Source: Porphyromonas gulae DSM 15663 (lineage in GTDB: Bacteria; Bacteroidota; Bacteroidia; Bacteroidales; Porphyromonadaceae). Taken from it: 64,000 bases of DNA. The notes under the pieces are model-generated. The model was not told the DNA's origin. It searched no databases and worked only from the letters and a program-made list of their open reading frames with translations. The position numbers and the translations under genes are program-made. The stretch's first letter is position 1. Each line of letters starts with the position of its first letter. Shown piece by piece: positions 47,744-56,938 of the stretch. The stretch spans positions 62,001-126,000 of the forward strand of contig NZ_KB899148.1 in NCBI RefSeq assembly GCF_000378065.1, in the 5' to 3' direction.

Positions 47744-49075
47744 ATGAAGATAAGATACCTCCTCTCCATATTCCTGTTCTGCTGTTCCATCGGAGCTGCC
47801 GATGCCATAGCATCGAAACCGACTGTTCCCGTACTCCGACCGCAGAATCACCTCTTAGTGGATACAGACAGTCTGCCGACAGCACCTATAGCCTCCGGCC
47901 GCCTACTGATGAGCTATCTGCAGCTACCACTCGTAGCAGAAAACTCGTCCACCCCTCTATCCGAAGGACTCTGGCATATCACCATACCTGAGATACCCTC
48001 TCGCTTGCAAAAAGCCTGTGGGAAAGATCCCGTTCCGGTACCGGATTTGAGCGATATGATTGCAGAAGTGGATTTGGCACGCAGGGTGCTGACCGAGCTT
48101 CAGTATCGTCGATTAGATCTCTTCACGTACAGCCGCACGGAATTGGAGCCTTTCGGCCCGGACTACTCCTATATCAAGTCACAAGACATGCCGCTTATCA
48201 ATGGGGGTGCTCTATCAGACAGGATCATCCAACCGGGAAAAATCCGTGGCATCGAACTCAAACCTCGCTACTGGTTTTTCAATATGGAGACCATGTTGCA
48301 ATTCTCCCAGAACTACATTTCCGAAAACTGGTACAAAGGGGGATCGAGCAATCTGAATATCATGTTCAGCAATCTGATTGTCCGTCAGTATCGCAACAAG
48401 AAGATTCGCTGGAAAAATGAGTTGGAAAACAAACTCAGCATCTTCAACGCAGCCAAAGACACGGTCAATCGCTATCGAGTAGCAGAGGATTTGCTCCGTC
48501 TGCGATCCAACTTCGGCTACAAGGCGTTCAAGCAATGGTACTACTCCTTGGATGCTGAAATGCGTACACAGCTATTTACGAACCGAGCTGAAAACAGCTT
48601 GAAGAAACAATCTGCATTCCTCGCTCCGATAATCTTCAATACGGGTCTCGGTATGAAATACGAGTTGGATACGAAAAGCAAAAAGGTTTATGGCAAGTCC
48701 GCTAAACTGGGACTGTTCCTATCTCCCGTCTCGTACATCCTCAAATGGTCGGTCAGAGACGATATAGACTTGGCCCGCCACGGTTTTCCCGAAGGAAAGA
48801 CCATTGTACACGAATTGGGTTCGGCCATAAAAGCCGAACTCGTATGGAACTTCGATAGTCGCCTGAGTTGGCAGTCGCGCCTGTATGCCAATACCACATA
48901 CGATAATACGGTGGCAGAATTTGAGAATGCCCTCAACCTGTCGCTCACCCGACTGCTGAGCACCCGTTTATATCTGTACCTGCGCTATGACGACAGTGTG
49001 TCACTACCGGAAGGCAAAGGAACATATTGGCAGGTGAACGAATTGGTGAGTATCGGCCTCTACTTCCGTTTGTAA
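47744..49075 (+). CDS. DUF3078 domain outer-membrane protein
   Basis: A 443-residue exported protein. A signal peptide (IRYLLSIFLFCCSIGAADA) is followed from about residue 170 by a beta-barrel-like DUF3078 region (YWFFNMETMLQFSQNYISENWYKGGSSNLN) that ends in Arg-Leu after alternating strands (VSIGLYFRL). A role at the outer membrane is likely from this pattern; its function is not known. I chose the ATG at 47744, which opens the signal peptide; an upstream start at 47702 is inside the promoter box. The next gene is convergent and only 16 bp away. Confidence 0.82.
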   Translation: MKIRYLLSIFLFCCSIGAADAIASKPTVPVLRPQNHLLVDTDSLPTAPIASGRLLMSYLQLPLVAENSSTPLSEGLWHITIPEIPSRLQKACGKDPVPVPDLSDMIAEVDLARRVLTELQYRRLDLFTYSRTELEPFGPDYSYIKSQDMPLINGGALSDRIIQPGKIRGIELKPRYWFFNMETMLQFSQNYISENWYKGGSSNLNIMFSNLIVRQYRNKKIRWKNELENKLSIFNAAKDTVNRYRVAEDLLRLRSNFGYKAFKQWYYSLDAEMRTQLFTNRAENSLKKQSAFLAPIIFNTGLGMKYELDTKSKKVYGKSAKLGLFLSPVSYILKWSVRDDIDLARHGFPEGKTIVHELGSAIKAELVWNFDSRLSWQSRLYANTTYDNTVAEFENALNLSLTRLLSTRLYLYLRYDDSVSLPEGKGTYWQVNELVSIGLYFRL

Positions 49076-49091
49076 GAGACCGCCCTCTCTC

Positions 49092-50507
49092 TTACGGCAT
49101 CATGTCTTTCGGAGTATTGACGAGATAGAGCCGTTCCGAAGCTCTGGTTACTGCCGTATAAAGCCAACGACAGAGTTGTTCGTCGTGAGGCAGATAGCTA
49201 AGCATACCCATATCGACATAAACATGCTTCCACTGGCCTCCCTGAGCTTTGTGGCAGGTGATGGCATAGGCATACTTTACTTCCAAGGCCGAAAAGAAAG
49301 CATCCTCTCTGATCGCTTTGCGCCGAGCAGGGACGCTCTCCACCGAACTATAGTCTTCCGCAACGGCATCATACAGTTTTTGCCTCTGTGCATGGGTAAG
49401 ACCGGCTGTTTCCGCCGTCAGTCCATCGAGCAATAGCCTCGCTTCTATCTCACGCCCCTGCTCTACCAGATTGATGGTGGCATCTGCAAATCGGAATCCA
49501 TACAGCTCGTATCGCTTGCCCAACCGCAGAATCTCTACGATCTCTCCATTAGCCACGAAGTCGGTCTTGTCTCGCCTGTCACAATAACGATAGTTGTTGC
49601 GCGTCACCACTAATCGATCGCCCCGTACCAACTCTTCTTCGTAGTACAATACCTGACTGCGGATGCCCAGATTATAGGCCAAAGCACGTTTATTGGAATA
49701 GCTGACAATAATGGTCTCGTCCATGCCTACAGTCCGAAACGAAGCATCCAGTGCTTCTATCAGTTCAGCACCGGAAATAGCCGACACATCTCCCGAATCC
49801 CTTATGTTCAACTTGATTTTGTCAGAAATACCATCGGAAAGTAAACGGCGTAGGCTCGTGGCCAAAGAGAGAATGGCGGATTCTTTCTGCTGACGTACTA
49901 CCTCGGTCAGTGTACATTCATATATGCGCAATCCGTAGAAAGTTTCCATTACACCGGCATCCAATGCCGGACTCACCACACTGCCGACCGGCGGAAGCTG
50001 TGCCATATCTCCGGCCAGAATCAGACGGCAACCATCCGTTTCGTTCACGTATGCCAGCAAATCGTTCAGCAAGCTACCCGAGCCAAAGGGCGTAGGTTCG
50101 ACACTTTCATTCCCGATCATAGAGGATTCGTCCACGATAAATACTGTACCGGTAGGGCTGCTGCGACGGATGCGATAGGAGCCGCCCTCCTCTATCCCCG
50201 CAGCGGAAGCCTGATAGATCTGTCGATGAATGGTATAAGCCTGATGCCGAGTGTAGGATGTCAACACCTTGGCAGCACGTCCGGTCGGTGCCAATAGCTC
50301 ACAATGCGCACCTTGCTGCAGGATGGTCTGCACCACCGAAGCGATAAGCTGTGTCTTACCCGTACCGGCATATCCGCGAAGCAAAAAAACCGAATAAGGC
50401 TCCCTGTCGAGCAGATACTTTGCCAAAGATCGAATAGCCGAATCTTGGCTTTGCGTCGGGGTAAATGGCAAATTTTTCAATATTTGCCCGGCCAAATAAT
50501 TGTCCAT
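49092..50507 (-). CDS. RecD/Pif1-like superfamily 1 DNA helicase
   Basis: A 471-residue ATP-dependent helicase. Motifs are Walker A in RGYAGTGKTQLIASV (about residue 48), Walker B in FIVDESSMIGN, the glutamine motif in LAGDMAQLPPVGS, and the C-terminal UvrD_C_2-type domain with YAITCHKAQGGQWKHV and AVTRASERLYLV. It is shorter than RecD2 and lacks the N-terminal extension of RecD, so it is a core helicase. A repair or recombination role is expected. The direction is opposite to the DUF3078 gene that it faces. Confidence 0.88.
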   Translation of the reverse strand: MDNYLAGQILKNLPFTPTQSQDSAIRSLAKYLLDREPYSVFLLRGYAGTGKTQLIASVVQTILQQGAHCELLAPTGRAAKVLTSYTRHQAYTIHRQIYQASAAGIEEGGSYRIRRSSPTGTVFIVDESSMIGNESVEPTPFGSGSLLNDLLAYVNETDGCRLILAGDMAQLPPVGSVVSPALDAGVMETFYGLRIYECTLTEVVRQQKESAILSLATSLRRLLSDGISDKIKLNIRDSGDVSAISGAELIEALDASFRTVGMDETIIVSYSNKRALAYNLGIRSQVLYYEEELVRGDRLVVTRNNYRYCDRRDKTDFVANGEIVEILRLGKRYELYGFRFADATINLVEQGREIEARLLLDGLTAETAGLTHAQRQKLYDAVAEDYSSVESVPARRKAIREDAFFSALEVKYAYAITCHKAQGGQWKHVYVDMGMLSYLPHDEQLCRWLYTAVTRASERLYLVNTPKDMMP

Positions 50508-50529
50508 CTTTATACAAATCGTATATTTG
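50500..50529 (+). promoter_or_regulatory. Promoter of the small membrane protein gene at 50.6 kb
   Basis: TTG at 50500-50502, a 19-nt spacer and TATATTTG at 50522-50529 give a full Bacteroidota promoter. The predicted leader is about 100 nt, and the promoter lies partly in the first codons of the divergent helicase gene. Confidence 0.65.
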
Positions 50530-50638
50530 CGGGGACTAAGTTACTTCCTTTGAACGATATGCTCGGATTCGGTGGGGCAATACGGATTAGGAAGCGTCTT
50601 TAGAAGAGAATTTAATACAAAAACAAAGTAAGATAACG

Positions 50639-51271
50639 ATGAAAACTTTAATCAAGATTTTGGTGGCTGTAGCAGTCGTGGTGTTGGCATATCTCACCGT
50701 GATGAGCATATACACCCCCGTTAGTTTCGACAAGATTCAGGCCAGTCGTGAAACAGCTATCCAAAAGAAGCTGAAAAACATAGCCGACTATCAAGCTGCA
50801 TTCGAAAGCATGTATGGTCGCTATGCCACAGCAGATGAATTGGTAGGTTTCCTGGCCAACGGTCGTGTCTACTACGTGAATGCCGAAGGCGAATACACCG
50901 ACGACATGCGCGACAAAGGAATGACCGAAGCGCAGGCAGCTCGTGCAGGCTTGCTCAAGCGCGATACGGTTTGGGTTGCAGCCAAGGACTCTCTGCTCAA
51001 AGGTATTGATCCTAATACAGTCTTGGATATTCCCGGTTTTGCCGGCAAAAAGATCTTGGTCGAAGTAGGTTCCATCCAGCAGGAGATCGGTCAGGATACA
51101 ATAAACGTGTCCGTATTCCAAGCATCAGTGCCTTTCGTTGACTACCTCAGCGATCAGGATCAGGTTCGTCTGAGAATGAAAATCAACGATGCAGAAGCTC
51201 GTGCCAATGGATATGCCGGTCTGCGCATCGGATCTCTGAAAGAAGTGAAGAATACCGGTAACTGGGAATAA
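50639..51271 (+). CDS. Conserved membrane-anchored protein of unknown function
   Basis: A 210-residue protein with one N-terminal transmembrane segment (IKILVAVAVVVLAYLTVMSIY). A helical region (AIQKKLKNIADYQAAFESMYGRYATADELVGFL) and a beta-rich C-terminal part follow (KKILVEVGSIQQEIGQD...). I do not recognise a characterised family. The pilin-like helix-then-strand pattern (periplasmic face after one membrane helix) is suggestive but lacks a prepilin cleavage motif. It is followed 20 bp later by the DUF3822 gene and then by rsmD, a common Bacteroidota order. Confidence 0.8.
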   Translation: MKTLIKILVAVAVVVLAYLTVMSIYTPVSFDKIQASRETAIQKKLKNIADYQAAFESMYGRYATADELVGFLANGRVYYVNAEGEYTDDMRDKGMTEAQAARAGLLKRDTVWVAAKDSLLKGIDPNTVLDIPGFAGKKILVEVGSIQQEIGQDTINVSVFQASVPFVDYLSDQDQVRLRMKINDAEARANGYAGLRIGSLKEVKNTGNWE

Positions 51272-51290
51272 TCTCTCGGAAGTATAGCGC

Positions 51291-52109
51291 GTGGAAATCC
51301 CTTCTTCCGATATTCCGGCTACCCCCCTCTCTGCTCACACTGCAGAAAGCTACGATATGTCCATCCGATTCCTGTCGGATGGACTTATTTTTAGCCTCTT
51401 CGATACGGAGGGTAAGCCATGCGCCAGATGTGCCTATCCTTTCGACTCAGGAGCAGAAGACTATTGCTCTGCTGTGAAGGAGCTTTTTTTCCATTACCAA
51501 CATCTCACCTACCCATACCGCCACGTACACGTCAGTTACAGCCCGGATTCGTATGTTCTCATTCCTCGCGCTTTGTACGAAGAGGGTAGAGCCGACTACT
51601 GGCTGAGGACTGCTGTCCACTTGCCGGACGAAGGCAAGGGTGTAGCCGTCATGGAGTACAACCTGTCTCATCAGGATAAGATGCTGATTTTGGCTTGGGA
51701 CAAGCCTCTCTATGAATTTCTGAGAAGGACACAGGTCGGAACAGAGTTCGCCCCCGACTTTATCCCCTTTTTCAAAGAAACGGAGCGACAGAGCAGGCAG
51801 CATACGGCCAAAAGAGTTGCCCTCAATCTCCGGCATGACAAACTCGACCTCTTCGTATTCGAAGGAGGCAGTCTGCTCTTTGCCAATACATACAGCCTCA
51901 CGGACAATCAAGCTATTCGCTCTGTCGAGGAAGAAGTCCTTTTCTATCTGGTCACTGTCTGGAAGAGCTTACGGTTGGATATAGAGCATGACCGTATCGT
52001 TATCTGTATCCAACAAAATGTCCGCGACCACTCTGTCGGAAAGGATGATCTCAGGCAAACATTGGAACCGTTCTTCCGCCATATCGAACTGTGCAAAGAG
52101 CCGGTCTAA
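51291..52109 (+). CDS. DUF3822 family protein
   Basis: A 272-residue protein of the DUF3822 family, which has a divergent actin/hexokinase-like ATPase fold. Its function is unknown. The start is uncertain: GTG at 51291 or ATG at 51357 (MSIRFLSDGLIFSLF). The second is better placed against the family, since conserved strands start there. It lies between the small membrane protein and rsmD and is probably in the same operon. Confidence 0.75.
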   Translation: MEIPSSDIPATPLSAHTAESYDMSIRFLSDGLIFSLFDTEGKPCARCAYPFDSGAEDYCSAVKELFFHYQHLTYPYRHVHVSYSPDSYVLIPRALYEEGRADYWLRTAVHLPDEGKGVAVMEYNLSHQDKMLILAWDKPLYEFLRRTQVGTEFAPDFIPFFKETERQSRQHTAKRVALNLRHDKLDLFVFEGGSLLFANTYSLTDNQAIRSVEEEVLFYLVTVWKSLRLDIEHDRIVICIQQNVRDHSVGKDDLRQTLEPFFRHIELCKEPV

Positions 52110-52150
52110 TGTAACGCCATACTCGAAGTCTCTTCTCCACATCTTTCCCT

Positions 52151-52690
52151 ATGCGTGTAATCAGAGGTAAATACGGACACAGGCGTTTCGATGTACCCAA
52201 AAGCTTCAATGCCCGTCCCACAACGGATTTTGCCAAAGAGAACCTCTTCAACATCCTGTCCAACCGTTTCGATTTCGAAGGACTTTCGGCTATCGACCTG
52301 TTTTCCGGCACGGGGAGTATAGCATTGGAATTGGTTTCTCGGGGTTGTTCTTCCGTCACTTCCGTAGAGAAACGCCGTGAACATGCAGCTTTTATTCGCA
52401 CCCTCATTAAGCGTCTGAACGAGGAAAACTGCTGGAGAGTCTTCGAGACAGACGTATTCCACTTTTTGGAACGCAACAAAGAATGCCGCCGCTTCGACTT
52501 GGTCTTTGCCGATCCGCCCTATACATTGGCCGAACTGGAGAGCCTGCCGACCAAGGTATTAGAAAGCAATATACTGGCTGAAGATGGGCTATTCATCCTC
52601 GAACACCCCAAGGATTTCAGCTTTACGGAGCATACCCGATTTGAGGAACATAGAGCCTACGGTTCCGTCAATTTCACCTTCTTTCGGTAA
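52151..52690 (+). CDS. rsmD: 16S rRNA (guanine966-N2) methyltransferase
   Basis: Methylates G966 (E. coli numbering) of 16S rRNA. The 179 residues have the N-terminal RVIRGKYGHRRF, the SAM-binding AIDLFSGTGSIALEL and the catalytic N-methylation motif DPPY in LVFADPPYTLAEL. It is the last gene of this plus-strand group and ends before a bidirectional terminator. Confidence 0.93.
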   Translation: MRVIRGKYGHRRFDVPKSFNARPTTDFAKENLFNILSNRFDFEGLSAIDLFSGTGSIALELVSRGCSSVTSVEKRREHAAFIRTLIKRLNEENCWRVFETDVFHFLERNKECRRFDLVFADPPYTLAELESLPTKVLESNILAEDGLFILEHPKDFSFTEHTRFEEHRAYGSVNFTFFR

Positions 52691-52859
52691 GGCTACCACC
52701 TCCACCAAACTCCACCAACAGATAACTATTGAAGGATTGGAGCTATGGGCATGCTGTAATGTTTTGCTACGTCTAACGTACTTGTTGTTTGCTCTTGATC
52801 CCTCTGCGTTACTCATCTACTTGTAACGCTGTTTGGGGAGTGGTGGGAAGCGAATAATA

Positions 52860-52900
52860 AAAATAGGCTGCGCCGAATGTTTTCGGTGCAGCCTATTTTA
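52860..52900. terminator. Bidirectional terminator, rsmD / rpsA
   Basis: AAAATAGGCTGCGCCGAA pairs with TTCGGTGCAGCCTATTTT with one G-T pair and a short loop. The A and T runs make it usable from both convergent genes. Confidence 0.87.
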
Positions 52901-52906
52901 TAAGGT

Positions 52907-52934
52907 GGATCATACGCTCTTGGGCGTATGATCC
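52907..52934. repeat. Second perfect inverted repeat beside the terminator
   Basis: GGATCATACGC and GCGTATGATCC are exact 11-bp arms around the 6-nt loop TCTTGG. There is no T run. It lies 11 nt from the rpsA stop, in the rpsA 3' untranslated region. Confidence 0.6.
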
Positions 52935-52944
52935 ATGGGAGTTT

Positions 52945-54744
52945 TTAGTTTTCTGAAAGCTTTTCTTTCAAAGCGGCCAGTTCACCGAGGTCACCGAGTG
53001 TAGCTTTCTCTACAGCCTGTGCAGGATTGGCAGCTTCGGCAGCAGCTTCTTTCTGAGCCGCTTTGGCTTCGGCCTTACGCTCTGCGTTGGCTTCGCGCTG
53101 AGCCGCTTTCTGCTCATCTTCGAATACACGGCTATGAGATACAATGATTCGCTTGGCATCCTTATTGAACTCAATAACCTTGAAAGGCAACTTCTCTTCG
53201 AGTACAGCCTGTGAACCATCTTCCTTCACCATATGCTTCGGAGTAGCAAAACCTTCCACACCGTAAGGCAGAGAAACGACAGCACCCTTGTCCATCACCT
53301 CGATTACTGTTCCTTCGTGGATAGATCCTACAGTGAATACCGTCTCGAATACATCCCAAGGATTCTCTTCCAGCTGCTTGTGGCCCAAGCTGAGACGACG
53401 ATTTTCCTTGTCGATCTCGATTACCTGAACTTCAATATCAGCACCTACTTCCGTAAACTCGCTGGGGTGTTTGATCTTCTTCGTCCAAGAGAGGTCGGAA
53501 ATATGGATAAGGCCGTCTACACCCTCTTCGATCTCAACGAATACACCGAAATTGGTGAAGTTGCGAACACGAGCATGGTGGCGAGAACCTACCGGGAAAC
53601 GAGTCTCGATATCAGCCCAAGGATCCGGCTTGAGTTGCTTCAGACCGAGCGACATCTTGCGCTCTTCTCGATCGAGTGTCAGGATCACAGCCTCCACTTC
53701 GTCGCCTACATGCAGGAAGTCCTGAGCAGAACGCAAGTGCTGCGTCCATGACATTTCACTCACGTGGATAAGACCTTCAACTCCCTGTGCAATCTCAACG
53801 AAAGCACCGTAATCGGCCATCACCACTACTTTACCTTTCACCTTGTCGCCCACCTTGAGTTCGCTATCGAGAGCATCCCATGGATGAGGCATCAGCTGCT
53901 TCAGACCGAGGGCGATACGCTTGCGATCTTCATCGAAGTCGAGGATAACGACATTGATCTTCTGATCCAGCTGTACGATTTCTTCCGGATGAGCCACACG
54001 ACCCCAAGAAAGGTCCGTGATGTGGATAAGACCATCCACACCGCCGAGGTCGATAAACACACCGTAAGAAGTGATATTCTTGACGATACCTTCGAGTACC
54101 TGTCCTTTTTCGAGCTTGCCGATGATTTCTTTCTTCTGTTGTTCGAGCTCTGCTTCGATAAGCACCTTGTGAGAAACGACTACGTTCTTGTATTCTTGAT
54201 TGATCTTCACAATCTTGAATTCCATCGTCTTCTCAACGAATGCATCGTAGTCGCGAATGGGGCGCACGTCGATCTGCGATCCCGGGAGGAAAGCCTCGAT
54301 GCCGAATACATCGACGATCATACCACCCTTGGTACGACACTTCACATAGCCCTTTACGATTTCGTCTTTTTCGAGAGCCTCGTTCACACGCTCCCAAGAA
54401 CGTGCTGCACGAGCTTTGCGGTGAGACAAGACGAGCTGACCCTTCTTATCTTCCTGATTCTCGATGTAAACTTCCACTTCCTCACCTACTTTCAGGTCCG
54501 GATTGTAGCGGAATTCCGTTGCAGGTACCACACCTTCCGATTTGTACCCTACGTTGATAACCACCTCACGCTTGTTGATAGCAGTTACCGTACCCATCAC
54601 CACTTCTTTTTCCTTGATGGTGTTGAGGGTTTTGTCATAAGCAGCCTCCTGCTCCTGACGGCTCACGGCAGCTTTGGCGCCACCGGCTTCAAACTCTTCC
54701 CAGTTGAAATCCTCTCTGGGCTGAATGTTCTTTAAGTTCTCCAT
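52945..54744 (-). CDS. rpsA: 30S ribosomal protein S1
   Basis: The mRNA-binding S1 protein. The 599 residues contain six S1 (OB-fold) repeats, recognisable from sequences such as GVFIDLGGVDGLIHITDLSWG, GAFVEIAQGVEGLIHVSEMSW and GVFVEIEEGVDGLIHISDLSW. The N-terminal region starts MENLKNIQPREDFNWEEF, and the C-terminal Ala/Glu/Lys-rich tail ends KEKLSEN. The length and tail are typical of Bacteroidota S1. Bacteroidota mRNAs mostly lack Shine-Dalgarno sequences, so S1 carries much of the initiation load. Confidence 0.96.
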   Translation of the reverse strand: MENLKNIQPREDFNWEEFEAGGAKAAVSRQEQEAAYDKTLNTIKEKEVVMGTVTAINKREVVINVGYKSEGVVPATEFRYNPDLKVGEEVEVYIENQEDKKGQLVLSHRKARAARSWERVNEALEKDEIVKGYVKCRTKGGMIVDVFGIEAFLPGSQIDVRPIRDYDAFVEKTMEFKIVKINQEYKNVVVSHKVLIEAELEQQKKEIIGKLEKGQVLEGIVKNITSYGVFIDLGGVDGLIHITDLSWGRVAHPEEIVQLDQKINVVILDFDEDRKRIALGLKQLMPHPWDALDSELKVGDKVKGKVVVMADYGAFVEIAQGVEGLIHVSEMSWTQHLRSAQDFLHVGDEVEAVILTLDREERKMSLGLKQLKPDPWADIETRFPVGSRHHARVRNFTNFGVFVEIEEGVDGLIHISDLSWTKKIKHPSEFTEVGADIEVQVIEIDKENRRLSLGHKQLEENPWDVFETVFTVGSIHEGTVIEVMDKGAVVSLPYGVEGFATPKHMVKEDGSQAVLEEKLPFKVIEFNKDAKRIIVSHSRVFEDEQKAAQREANAERKAEAKAAQKEAAAEAANPAQAVEKATLGDLGELAALKEKLSEN

Positions 54745-54812
54745 TTGTTTTTAAAAATCGTTTTGTTGCTAATAGATTGGACATTATATGGTCATATCTC
54801 TCAAAAGCGCTG

Positions 54813-54820
54813 CAAATTTA
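54813..54820 (-). promoter_or_regulatory. -7 promoter box for rpsA
   Basis: The minus strand reads TAAATTTG, an exact TAnnTTTG match 68 nt before the rpsA start. Confidence 0.55.
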
Positions 54821-55034
54821 CAACAACTTTTCGTTACTCTCCTCATTGAGATCGACATATCTATCATAATCGCACACAGTCGATTAAGAAACTCACCTTA
54901 TCCGTCTTCTATTTCGAAAACGAAACAGCTCTGCGAATGAAGTTCCAACCGCCACATTCGGAAAGGTATCACCCAATTTTATCCGCTCTTGCTCCCATAA
55001 GAAAATCCGACAGAGTATGAGAAATGGCAATCCG

Positions 55035-55190
55035 ATGGTTTTGGCACGAAAATTTTCCGACACTACGCTCCGAAAAACGTGGCTCGAGAAAATTTTCGCT
55101 TTGGCGCGGGAAGTAAAAAATTCCCGAACCAAAACGAAAAAATTCCGGTTCCACTTTTTCAGGAAACACGCGTAAGAATCGCAGCGATTG
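55035..55190 (-). repeat. Palindromic intergenic repeat, copy 4 (longest)
   Basis: The core has imperfect arms, CGAGAAAATTTTCGCTTTGGCGCGGGAA against TTCCCGAACCAAAACGAAAAAATTC. On the minus strand it reads TTTCCTGAAAAAGTGGAACC upstream of the core and ACGTTTTTCGGAGCGTAG after it, matching both flanks of copy 1. It sits between divergent genes. Confidence 0.7.
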
Positions 55191-55516
55191 CGGTTCGTAA
55201 ACCATGAGATGGCAAATGGCATGAGACCGCAAGATGCGGCCTCCTATCCATTTCGCTTCGGAACAGCCGGCATCACCATAAAGCGCGCCCCTTTCATTCG
55301 ACCCGCTCGCCTGATATCTCGCCTACACAACATTCCATGCGTAAACCGTACCAATCGAATCAATGGATGCAAATCAGAGAAACAGCCACACAGAGTGTTT
55401 TTGCCCTCTCTCTGGAGATAGCCCCTACTCCGCTATTATATATAGCATGCTTGAGAATGGGCGAAGGAAGGGATATCTTGTCCAAGAAAAATACAGCCCC
55501 ATACCATATTATATAC

Positions 55517-55524
55517 TATTTTTG
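55517..55524 (+). promoter_or_regulatory. -7 promoter box for the ftsX-prtC gene run
   Basis: TATTTTTG matches TAnnTTTG. It is 143 nt before the ftsX start, so the leader would be long. No TTG lies at the ideal spacing. Confidence 0.4.
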
Positions 55525-55667
55525 CGGAGAAATTGGGGTGTTTCGGCCTTTTACAAAAGAATGACAGGCCATTACTCTCTGAATCCGATCCGCCGATGAT
55601 CAAATCCACCGCCGGCCGGCAGAGGGGCTTCAGTCTCCGATTCTATCTCTGAGATACAGCAAAAAGA

Positions 55668-56555
55668 ATGTCACAAAAGAACAAGAAGCGGTCTTCGGCC
55701 TTTTTCCATTCGAGGTTTTTGGCCATTATGAGTATTGCTGTTGTGCTCTTCCTTTTGGGGGCCATCGGCATTATCGAGTTTATCGGCAGAGGAATAGGCA
55801 ATTCCGTGAGGGAAGACCTCTCCTTCAATCTGCTATTATCCTCCGACATGGATGAAACACAGATACAAGAGCTACAACGACAGATAGTGGCCACACCCTT
55901 CGTCAAAGATGTCAGCTATATCTCTGCCGATCAAGCCCTCGAGGAGATGAAAAAAGAACTGGGCGAAGACGATCCGGCTAAGATGCTCGGCTATAATCCC
56001 CTACAGGGGGAAATGTGCGTTCACCTCAAGGCCCAATACACCCATCCGGACAGTCTGAAAGTGATCGACTCAGCCATTCGGACATGGGATGGAGTGGACA
56101 ATCTGCAATACAGGGCAGATATGTTCGACATAGTACACCGCAATACACGCCGCATCGGTCTCGTACTACTCATCCTGGCAGCCTTGCTCCTTCTGATCAG
56201 CTATATACAGATCAATAATACCACCCGCTTGCTCATCTATTCGAAGCGATTCAGCATCCGTACCATGACGCTGGTGGGTGCCACACCTCGCTTTATCCGC
56301 AAGCCCTTCGTCCGCTACAGCATGCTCAATGGACTCGTGGCCGCTTTGCTTGCCATCGTGCTCCTGGGCATAGCCCTATACGCAACTGATGAATATGCTT
56401 TCAACAAGAGTTTGCGCCCCTACCTCACAGTGGAAAACCTCCTGATCATAGCCGGAGGCATGCTGCTTGTGGGCATACTGATATCTGCTTTTTCGGCACG
56501 TGCTGCAACGAACAAATACATCCGTATGGATGGGGGCAAGATGCACCTCGTATAG
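55668..56555 (+). CDS. ftsX: Cell division permease FtsX
   Basis: The membrane subunit of FtsEX, which activates peptidoglycan hydrolases at the division septum. The 295 residues have a transmembrane segment after a basic N-terminus (FLAIMSIAVVLFLLGAIGIIEFI) and a periplasmic loop of about 120 residues (IQELQRQIVATPFVKDVSYIS). Three more transmembrane segments include VLLILAALLLLISYIQINNT and the FtsX-type NTTRLLIYSKRFSIRTMTLVGAT. The partner ATPase gene ftsE is not in the window. It heads a long plus-strand run of envelope and tRNA-modification genes. Confidence 0.92.
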   Translation: MSQKNKKRSSAFFHSRFLAIMSIAVVLFLLGAIGIIEFIGRGIGNSVREDLSFNLLLSSDMDETQIQELQRQIVATPFVKDVSYISADQALEEMKKELGEDDPAKMLGYNPLQGEMCVHLKAQYTHPDSLKVIDSAIRTWDGVDNLQYRADMFDIVHRNTRRIGLVLLILAALLLLISYIQINNTTRLLIYSKRFSIRTMTLVGATPRFIRKPFVRYSMLNGLVAALLAIVLLGIALYATDEYAFNKSLRPYLTVENLLIIAGGMLLVGILISAFSARAATNKYIRMDGGKMHLV

Positions 56556-56603
56556 GGGGCAGGGAATATTGACAAACCAACTAAGACAATCAAACAGCAT
56601 ACT

Positions 56604-56831
56604 ATGCTTTTCGGGAAAAAGAACTTTATCTTGATGGGGGTATCCGCTATCCTCATTATTCTGGGCTTCATATTGATGTCAGGGGGAGGGTCAGCCGGCC
56701 AAGTAAGCTTCAATCCGGATATTTTCAGTGCCAAGCGGATACAGATAGCCCCGTGGGTGAGCATGGCCGGCTTCGTCCTGATGGTATATGCCATCATGGT
56801 ATCGCCGGAGAAAAAAGACAACCGCAAGTAA
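56604..56831 (+). CDS. DUF3098 family small membrane protein
   Basis: A 75-residue protein with two hydrophobic segments (FILMGVSAILIILGFILMSGG and WVSMAGFVLMVYAIMV) and a charged C-terminus. The family is restricted to Bacteroidota and usually found between ftsX and uppP, as here. Its function is unknown; the position suggests a link to division or peptidoglycan precursor recycling. Confidence 0.85.
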   Translation: MLFGKKNFILMGVSAILIILGFILMSGGGSAGQVSFNPDIFSAKRIQIAPWVSMAGFVLMVYAIMVSPEKKDNRK

Positions 56832-56938
56832 CCCTCCTAAAGCGGACTCTTCTGACGATCAGGCTGCGACTGCACATCGCGGTCAAGTAATTTAATACCT
56901 GTTCCGACGAAGAAGTCGCCATCTTCCCGCAAGACAAT

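Larger units (their letters stand above)
54745..55667. other. Long divergent intergenic region, rpsA / ftsX
   Basis: About 920 bp, the largest gap in the window. It contains the rpsA -7 box, palindromic repeat copy 4, and an ftsX -7 box at 55517-55524. Overlapping small open frames at 55188-55599 show no family features. I see no RNA gene, but the unique part 55200-55500 remains unexplained. Confidence 0.55.

Noticed and set aside
50508-50530. Divergent promoter for the helicase gene (CAAATCGTA on the plus strand)
   Set aside because: The spacing inside the -7 box is one base too long (three instead of two between CAAA and TA), so I did not call it.
53764-54735. 323-codon open frame on the plus strand
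   Set aside because: Antisense to rpsA, His/Asp/Phe-rich as expected for a shadow of S1 repeats.
54893-55232. Open frames of 109 and 87 codons on the minus strand
   Set aside because: They span repeat copy 4; same explanation.
55337-55599. Two overlapping 75-78 codon open frames before ftsX
   Set aside because: They overlap one another and the ftsX -7 box and show no recognisable feature.
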